A stretch of DNA of 64,000 nucleotides from positions 620,001 through 684,000 of the forward strand of contig CAVZXS010000011.1 in the NCBI GenBank assembly GCA_963779325.1, read 5' to 3'. The DNA comes from CAVZXS01 sp963779325 (lineage in GTDB: Bacteria; Bacteroidota; Bacteroidia; Chitinophagales; Chitinophagaceae). The translations under genes were made by a program, and so were the position numbers. The notes under the pieces were generated by a model that was not told where the DNA came from, did no database searches, and worked only from the letters and a program-made list of their open reading frames with translations. Shown here one piece after another: positions 61,424 to 64,000 of the stretch; the first letter of the stretch is position 1; every line of letters starts with the position of its first letter.

Positions 61424-62827
61424 CTACAGCACTATCTCAAACTCATTCTCCCAATTGGCTTTTACAATAATGCGGCGAGTAACGGGTAACACCAATTCAG
61501 GCTGCCGGTGATTGCCAAAAAATTCGCCACTGTCCCATTTGCCGTTTTTATTATCATCGGCTAAAATGCGGAGCTCGTATTCGCCCGGTAAAAAAAGTTT
61601 GTAGGAAACGGTCTCGCTTGTTAACGGCGCCGATTTTATTAATTTATCATTCAGGTAAAAAAGAACAACGGGATTTTTAGTAAGGTCTATTTTCTTAAGT
61701 CTTAAATTAAGACTTCCGTATTCAGCCAGTTTTCTTGTTTTGAAACTGAGTGTATCCGTTTTTACTAATTGCCTGCCGGCTGTGTCTGCGGCAAATTCTT
61801 TATCAATTATTAAATTATAGGTCGTGTTTTCTTTCCACGGGTAAATAAATGATATTTTTTTATTACCCGTATCTTTTACTACTCTGTAATTTGTAATAGC
61901 CGTAAAGGAATCGGAAGAAAATTTAATTTTAGATGAATCAAAAATTTTCATCGGCGTTGAAAAATTGATAACAAAATCATTTTGCAAATCCTGCACCCCG
62001 TTTTCAAGTACGGGTTCTAATTTTAAAGTTTTATCAGCGGCTGTACCCCTGTTGTTACCTGAAGGCGCCTTCGTTTCTCTTTCTTCCTTTTCTTTATAAG
62101 CAAAAAGCGTTACGGGTTTTACAGAGTCACTTACAACTACCGGCTCATTATTAAAAGCAAAATACTGATCCGGCGGCCGGTAATTGAAACTGCCGCTTTC
62201 GCTTTTTAGTGCATAAATATAATAGGTGCCTGCCGGTAAATTGCGAAAAGTAAAATTGCCCGTGCCTGTTTGTTTAGCAATATAGCGGGGTCTTTCATTT
62301 ACTACGGCGGAGTCGTCACCGCTTCTATGCAGCAATACAACAAGCGTAGTATCCATTTTACCCGATTCGGCTAAAAACACTTTGCCTGAAAGCTCAAGCG
62401 AATCAATAGCCGGGCCTGTAGAAAAAATATAGGTAAAATTTTTAGCCACATTACCTTCATTGATATCTTTAATAGCATTGCCGAAATCGAGGGAATAAGT
62501 TGTATTGGCCTCAAGTGTATCTTTTATTTTTATAAGTATGGTATTTAATTTATACGATACATCGGGTATAACTTTTGGCGTAGGAGAAACCAACAAGTTC
62601 TCTTGTATGCCTTGTACTTCCACATACTCATCAAACGTAAGAGTGATTTTTGTTTCTTTAAAATTTGTAGAAGAATCGGGCGGCAAAACTTTCCGCAGCA
62701 CCGGCGGAAGCGAATCCCTGAAACCGCCTGAAGGAGGAATGATATTGGCACAACCCGGGCCGGTAACGGCAACGATACCGCTGACGAAAACAAGAATAAC
62801 GAACGATATAATAGCTGAAAACTTCAT
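61424..62827 (-). CDS. Ig-like domain (SbsA-type) envelope lipoprotein
   Basis: The product is 467 residues from the ATG at 62827 (MKFSAIISFVILVFVSGIVA). A lipoprotein-like GPGCANIIPPSGGFRDSLPP matches the start of a widely distributed Bacteroidota family. The bacterial Ig-like domain follows (ITLTFDEYVEVQGIQENLLV, TYSLDFGNAIKDINEGNVAK), then a carboxypeptidase-regulatory-like segment with LPAGTYYIYALK, and a C-terminal domain with LADDNKNGKWDSGEFFGNHR. It is a surface or periplasmic lipoprotein of unknown function. Confidence 0.85.
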   Translation of the reverse strand: MKFSAIISFVILVFVSGIVAVTGPGCANIIPPSGGFRDSLPPVLRKVLPPDSSTNFKETKITLTFDEYVEVQGIQENLLVSPTPKVIPDVSYKLNTILIKIKDTLEANTTYSLDFGNAIKDINEGNVAKNFTYIFSTGPAIDSLELSGKVFLAESGKMDTTLVVLLHRSGDDSAVVNERPRYIAKQTGTGNFTFRNLPAGTYYIYALKSESGSFNYRPPDQYFAFNNEPVVVSDSVKPVTLFAYKEKEERETKAPSGNNRGTAADKTLKLEPVLENGVQDLQNDFVINFSTPMKIFDSSKIKFSSDSFTAITNYRVVKDTGNKKISFIYPWKENTTYNLIIDKEFAADTAGRQLVKTDTLSFKTRKLAEYGSLNLRLKKIDLTKNPVVLFYLNDKLIKSAPLTSETVSYKLFLPGEYELRILADDNKNGKWDSGEFFGNHRQPELVLPVTRRIIVKANWENEFEIVL

Positions 62828-62957
62828 GCGAAGTGCAAACATAGCATGTTTCCGGAAAGAATGTATATTAATGAAATGGTAAAAGATGTATTACAATACA
62901 ATTCCCACAGGTTTTTGACAATATTTTTTAAAAGAAAATCAGTTGCAGTCCGTTTAT

Positions 62958-64000
62958 TTATACTTCTTCTTCCGTTTCTTCCAAATCGTGCAATTGTATG
63001 GCCAGGTTATTGGTTTTGGCAAAATTGCACCAATGACAATCTTCCTTGCCGCAACCAATATAAAATTCCCTGTCCTGAATTTTTTGCCATACCATTTTTA
63101 TTTGTTCCGTTACCGTAGTCATATCGGCCGGCGTAATGACTACTTTTTCTTTACGGTAGTTTTTCTTTTTATCGGGTTCTATAAAATCAAATTCGGTACT
63201 GATTACTTTCCAGTCCTTAGATTGGTAATTATCAACTAATATTTTATAAAAAACCGCTTGCCGCCAGTAATCGCCGCCGTTGGGTTCTTTTTCATTGGGG
63301 CCTTTTAATTTAGGAATGGCATTATCAAAGCCGCCGGTTTTATAATCTACTACGTTTACCGATTTGCCGTCAAATTCCAATTTATCCAACTTACCTTTTA
63401 CCGGCACACCGCTCACTATTACATTTTTTATACTTCTTTCTATCGCTACTATTTTATTAAATGAATGAATGTATTTATCATAATAATTACTCAATACTTC
63501 ATGACCGTATTCCAATCTTCTGTCAAATTGTTCTTTCGTAAAGCTTTCGCGGTGGCGGTGCATATACCATTCAAAATCGCTGATAAATATTTCTTTTGAA
63601 TGAAATTTTTCTTTACCGGCATCCTGCATCTTTCTGAATAGCTGTTCCAGCGCATGATGCACAGCCGAGCCAAATTCTGTGGCCTCATTTTTTGGCGACG
63701 GAATACGAATCAAATTTTTAAAGTAAAACTCAAGCGGACACTTTAAATAATTATTAAGCGCCGTTACATTCATCGTAAATTTTTCCAGCATACGGCTTAC
63801 AAACTCTTCCTCTATTCTCTCTATTTCGGGAGCGGCGGCTTTACCAAAATGCAGGGCGTTAAATTCCGTCAGTACTTCATTGCTGATAAAAACTTTTTCG
63901 GAAGGTATATCGTTTTCATTTTGTATTTCAGCGATAAACATGGAAGGTTCCAGTTCCTTACCGTCGTTTTTAAACCGACTGTACGAAATTTGCAAGTGTC
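62958..64000 (-). CDS. PD-(D/E)XK nuclease domain protein, RecB/AddB-like (N-terminal part off the window)
   Basis: About 347 codons are open to the right edge, with no credible start (only a TTG at 63995, and the frame continues upstream). AVHHALEQLFRKM, KLDKLEFDGKSVNVVDYKTG (the D...DYK catalytic core) and WRQAVFYKILVDNYQ are seen. A cysteine cluster CGKEDCHWCNF near the end may be part of an iron-sulfur cluster as in AddB-type nucleases. This is the C-terminal nuclease part of a helicase-nuclease involved in double-strand-break repair. The helicase-like N-terminus should lie to the right of the window. Confidence 0.88.
   Translation of the reverse strand, partial: HLQISYSRFKNDGKELEPSMFIAEIQNENDIPSEKVFISNEVLTEFNALHFGKAAAPEIERIEEEFVSRMLEKFTMNVTALNNYLKCPLEFYFKNLIRIPSPKNEATEFGSAVHHALEQLFRKMQDAGKEKFHSKEIFISDFEWYMHRHRESFTKEQFDRRLEYGHEVLSNYYDKYIHSFNKIVAIERSIKNVIVSGVPVKGKLDKLEFDGKSVNVVDYKTGGFDNAIPKLKGPNEKEPNGGDYWRQAVFYKILVDNYQSKDWKVISTEFDFIEPDKKKNYRKEKVVITPADMTTVTEQIKMVWQKIQDREFYIGCGKEDCHWCNFAKTNNLAIQLHDLEETEEEV

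Noticed and set aside
1..64000. tRNA, rRNA, transposase or phage genes.
   Set aside because: I saw no cloverleaf-like sequences, rRNA fragments, DDE transposase or phage structural proteins in any frame.

Overview
The window looks like a chromosomal segment of a member of the Bacteroidota, most likely the Chitinophagaceae or a close relative. Supporting signs are a moderately AT-rich composition, TonB-dependent receptor architecture, promoters of the TTG-N19/21-TAnnTTTG type, a methionine synthase split into two genes, a bTHX ribosomal protein, LytS/LytTR regulators with TPR repeats, and DUF4286, DUF47/Pit and SPFH genes typical of that phylum. Nearly all of it is protein-coding on both strands. 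No tRNA, rRNA, CRISPR array, prophage or transposase was recognised.

Layout: 1-6.8 kb is a phosphate module. It holds a truncated TonB-dependent receptor and, divergently, a phosphate-selective porin, a DUF47 (PhoU-like) protein and a Pit transporter. The intergenic region carries an array of 11-bp direct repeats that looks like a PhoB-type operator. 6.9-13.2 kb holds galE, an orphan C-terminal transketolase half, an outer-membrane barrel, an ECF-sigma/membrane-repeat/Spy-like cassette and a metallo-beta-lactamase-fold hydrolase. 13.3-19.4 kb is the complete cell-elongation operon mreB-mreC-mreD-mrdA-rodA. 19.6-25.5 kb has an MFS carrier, a small exported protein, a tryptophan 2,3-dioxygenase gene split by a foreign segment, and a frameshifted purD. 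25.8-31 kb has POT and OPT peptide transporters, a Dabb protein and a prohibitin-like SPFH protein. 31.2-33.7 kb is a small decayed defence-like patch: a YhcG/DUF1016 nuclease with an internal palindrome, a broken TIR gene and an unidentified relic. 33.8-47.9 kb is mostly ordinary metabolism (pyrH, AraC/PhyH pair, pdxH, bTHX, HU, xth, LOG, SemiSWEET, MFS, HAD, FKBP), plus an AbiEii-type toxin pair and a vanadium-haloperoxidase-family lipoprotein. 48-55 kb holds decayed PepSY-like gene copies with repeated leaders and a LytTR response regulator with two tandem TPR histidine kinases. 55.3-59.6 kb is the split methionine synthase with a 30-residue membrane ORF between its halves and a structured leader. 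59.6-64 kb has recR, a broken dinD, an Ig-like lipoprotein and the C-terminal part of a RecB-type nuclease.

Two themes stand out. First, several genes show displaced, diverged 3'-terminal copies (tryptophan dioxygenase, metH) or short repeat elements read in frame inside them (both metH halves, yhcG). This suggests small mobile or recombining elements shape coding sequence here. Second, at least eleven single frameshifts occur, some in duplicated or accessory genes and some in core genes (purD, pdxH). The latter may be uncorrected assembly indels and should be checked against reads before any loss of function is claimed.
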